From JBOGXB01 sp050694215 (GTDB lineage: Bacteria; Actinomycetota; CADDZG01; WHSQ01): a DNA stretch of 6,395 nt. Positions 5,393 to 6,395 of the stretch are shown piece by piece (position 1 is the first letter of the stretch; each line of letters starts with the position of its first letter). A program made the translations under genes and the position numbers. Location of the stretch: NCBI GenBank assembly GCA_050694215.1, contig JBOGXB010000094.1, positions 1 through 6,395 on the forward strand, given 5' to 3'. The notes under the pieces were generated by a model, which was not told where the DNA came from, ran no database searches, and saw only the letters and a program-made list of their open reading frames with translations.

Positions 5393-6267
5393 TCAAGCGA
5401 TCGATCCTTCTGCTCATACTGATATCGGTGGTGGTGGGACTCGTTCCCGCCTGGGGTGAGCAAGGCAGCGCCTCCAAGGTTCTGTTCGGTCGAGCACATG
5501 GCGATTACCAGCCCCGCAGAGGAAAGCTGTTCGTGCTCGTTATCGGTAACGATGCGCGGAGCGGGAACCCCGACCGATCGCGTGCGGATGCGATCCACAT
5601 CGTCGGCGTCAACACGAGAACGATGAAAGCCGGCATCCTGAACTTCCCTCGTGATTCGTGGGTGAACATTCCCGGCAGCGGCAGCGGACGGATCAACGAA
5701 GCCCTCTACCGCGGTGGGCCACAGTTGCTCGTCAGGACCATCGAGAGCATCACGCACATCAAGATCGACTACTGGATCATGACCGGTTTCCAGGGCTTCC
5801 GGGGTCTCATCGGGGACATCGGCCGGGTTCGCATGTTCATCCCTCAGGACGTCTACGACCCGACGGGCTCGGGCGCGAGGCTCAACAGGGGAGCACAGAA
5901 CCTCGGCCCAATAAACATGCTTGCCTACGTGAGAACCAGGCACTCGTTCGCCACCGGAGACTTCGCTCGCTCCAAGCACCAAGCCGACGCACTGATCGCG
6001 ATGCTGCGCAAGCTGCAGGGCGAGGTCGCCCGCACGCCGGGCACGCTGCTGCGCTGGATCGGGGCCGTTCGCAACCGCACCCGGCTCAACGTCGGCCCCG
6101 CGGATCTCTTTAGCCTCGGTGTTCTCGCTACCCAGATGCCGGTCAAGAGAGTGGGGAACGTGACGGTCCCCGGCAGCGTCGGGTCGGCGGGAGCGGCGAG
6201 CGTGGTGTTCCTGTCACCCTCAGCAGGCAAGATCTACGCGCGCTTCAGACGACAAGCAAGCCTCTGA
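5389..6267 (+). CDS. LytR-CpsA-Psr (LCP) family cell-wall glycopolymer phosphotransferase
   Basis: A 292-residue extracytoplasmic protein with an N-terminal signal or anchor helix (KRSILLLILISVVVGLVPAW, 3-22). The LCP domain starts near residue 46. It shows VIGNDAR (D55, R57), SRADAI (R65, D67), NFPRDSWVNIPG (R88, D89), RINEAL, GDIGRVRMFIP, then LAYVRTR (R182, R184) and GDFARSKHQ (D191, R194, Q198), which are the usual Mg2+ and polyprenyl-phosphate contact positions. LCP enzymes move teichoic acid, arabinogalactan or capsule-type polymers from lipid carriers onto peptidoglycan; the polymer here is unknown. The usual GG of the central GGV motif reads G145-R146. There is no LytR_C domain, so it is a short form. 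The start is ATG 5389, overlapping the previous stop; an in-frame GTG at 5323 would lie inside the upstream gene and place non-signal residues before the helix. Confidence 0.92.
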   Translation: MIKRSILLLILISVVVGLVPAWGEQGSASKVLFGRAHGDYQPRRGKLFVLVIGNDARSGNPDRSRADAIHIVGVNTRTMKAGILNFPRDSWVNIPGSGSGRINEALYRGGPQLLVRTIESITHIKIDYWIMTGFQGFRGLIGDIGRVRMFIPQDVYDPTGSGARLNRGAQNLGPINMLAYVRTRHSFATGDFARSKHQADALIAMLRKLQGEVARTPGTLLRWIGAVRNRTRLNVGPADLFSLGVLATQMPVKRVGNVTVPGSVGSAGAASVVFLSPSAGKIYARFRRQASL

Positions 6268-6269
6268 CG

Positions 6270-6289
6270 GTCTCGTCTTAGAACGAGAC
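6270..6289. terminator. Hairpin at the convergent gene ends
   Basis: GTCTCGT (6270-6276) and ACGAGAC (6283-6289) form a 7-bp stem with a 6-nt loop, starting 2 bp after the LCP stop. The TAA of the opposite gene (6280-6278) lies in the loop, so the structure overlaps its final codons. No T-tract follows on the plus strand. It is a candidate shared 3' end for the two transcripts. Confidence 0.45.
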
Positions 6290-6395
6290 TCGCTTCGTGA
6301 AGTTCGCAGCCGACAGAGGCCTGCCCGTTGCTTGCTCCACCAGCGCGTCCCACCGCATGAGGTTGCCGGGCCTGAACATGCGGTCGGTCAGGAGC
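6278..6395 (-). CDS. C-terminal fragment of a convergent gene, probably a zinc metallopeptidase (M2/M3-like)
   Basis: A minus-strand frame is open from the right edge to TAA at 6280-6278, giving 38 complete codons. The tail includes LTDRMFRPGNLMRW, then DALVEQATGRPLSAANF and ends KRVSF. The pattern F-x-PG, W-x-x-L, ATG-x-PL and a late aromatic resembles C-termini of M2 (angiotensin-converting-enzyme-like) and related gluzincin peptidases as I remember them. The HEXXH catalytic region would lie beyond the window, so the function is tentative. Coding is supported by codon-position GC bias, amino-acid composition and tight convergence (10 bp) with the LCP gene. Confidence 0.62.
   Translation of the reverse strand, partial: LLTDRMFRPGNLMRWDALVEQATGRPLSAANFTKRVSF

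Noticed and set aside
5323..6267. GTG at 5323 as the start of the LCP gene
   Set aside because: It would add 22 residues ahead of a clear signal helix and overlap the upstream gene by 70 bp; ATG 5389 gives an ATGA junction and a normal signal peptide.
1..6395. Insertion sequences, integrases, tRNA genes or prophage genes
   Set aside because: No transposase or integrase motifs, terminal inverted repeats or tRNA-like cloverleaf were seen; composition appears even across the window.

Overview
The window is GC-rich and densely coded, with no rRNA, tRNA, CRISPR or mobile-element signal. It looks like chromosomal DNA of a high-GC bacterium, most likely a member of the Actinomycetota. The grounds are an IdeR-like long DtxR regulator, a near-leaderless promoter, an RsbV/RsbW-type switch, a LytR-CpsA-Psr (LCP) wall protein, an APC permease with a universal-stress-like tail, and strong GC bias at third codon positions. 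The phylum is inferred from gene content; no marker gene is present.

Layout. (1) 1-630 (+): the 3' end of an APC-family amino acid permease, entering from the left edge. (2) 641-672: a hairpin between convergent genes. (3) 695-2932 (-): hppA, a complete membrane H+-translocating pyrophosphatase carrying the K+-independent signature. (4) 2946-3644 (-): a DtxR/IdeR-family metal-dependent regulator directly upstream of hppA, probably co-transcribed with it. (5) 3645-3860: a 216-bp intergenic stretch holding the regulator's promoter, with a perfect 16-bp palindrome filling the -35/-10 spacer, plus two near-identical 38/39-bp direct repeats and a GC hairpin. (6) 3861-4271 and 4303-4644 (-): an RsbW-like anti-sigma kinase preceded by its STAS-domain antagonist. 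(7) 4645-4786: a divergent promoter region with an inverted repeat. (8) 4787-5392 and 5389-6267 (+): a membrane-anchored, very arginine-rich protein of unknown function, overlapping by ATGA the gene for a secreted LCP phosphotransferase. (9) 6278-6395 (-): the last 38 codons of a convergent gene, probably a zinc metallopeptidase.

How the genes may work together. The most interesting unit is the DtxR-hppA pair: one promoter with a dyad placed where a repressor would block RNA polymerase, then a regulator, then a proton-pumping pyrophosphatase 13 bp behind it. This suggests autoregulated, metal-responsive control of PPi-driven energisation of the membrane, which is an inference from layout. The STAS/RsbW pair is a partner-switching module without an adjacent sigma factor. 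The divergent pair probably acts in cell-envelope glycopolymer attachment. No wholly new multi-gene system is evident; the novelty candidates are regulatory.
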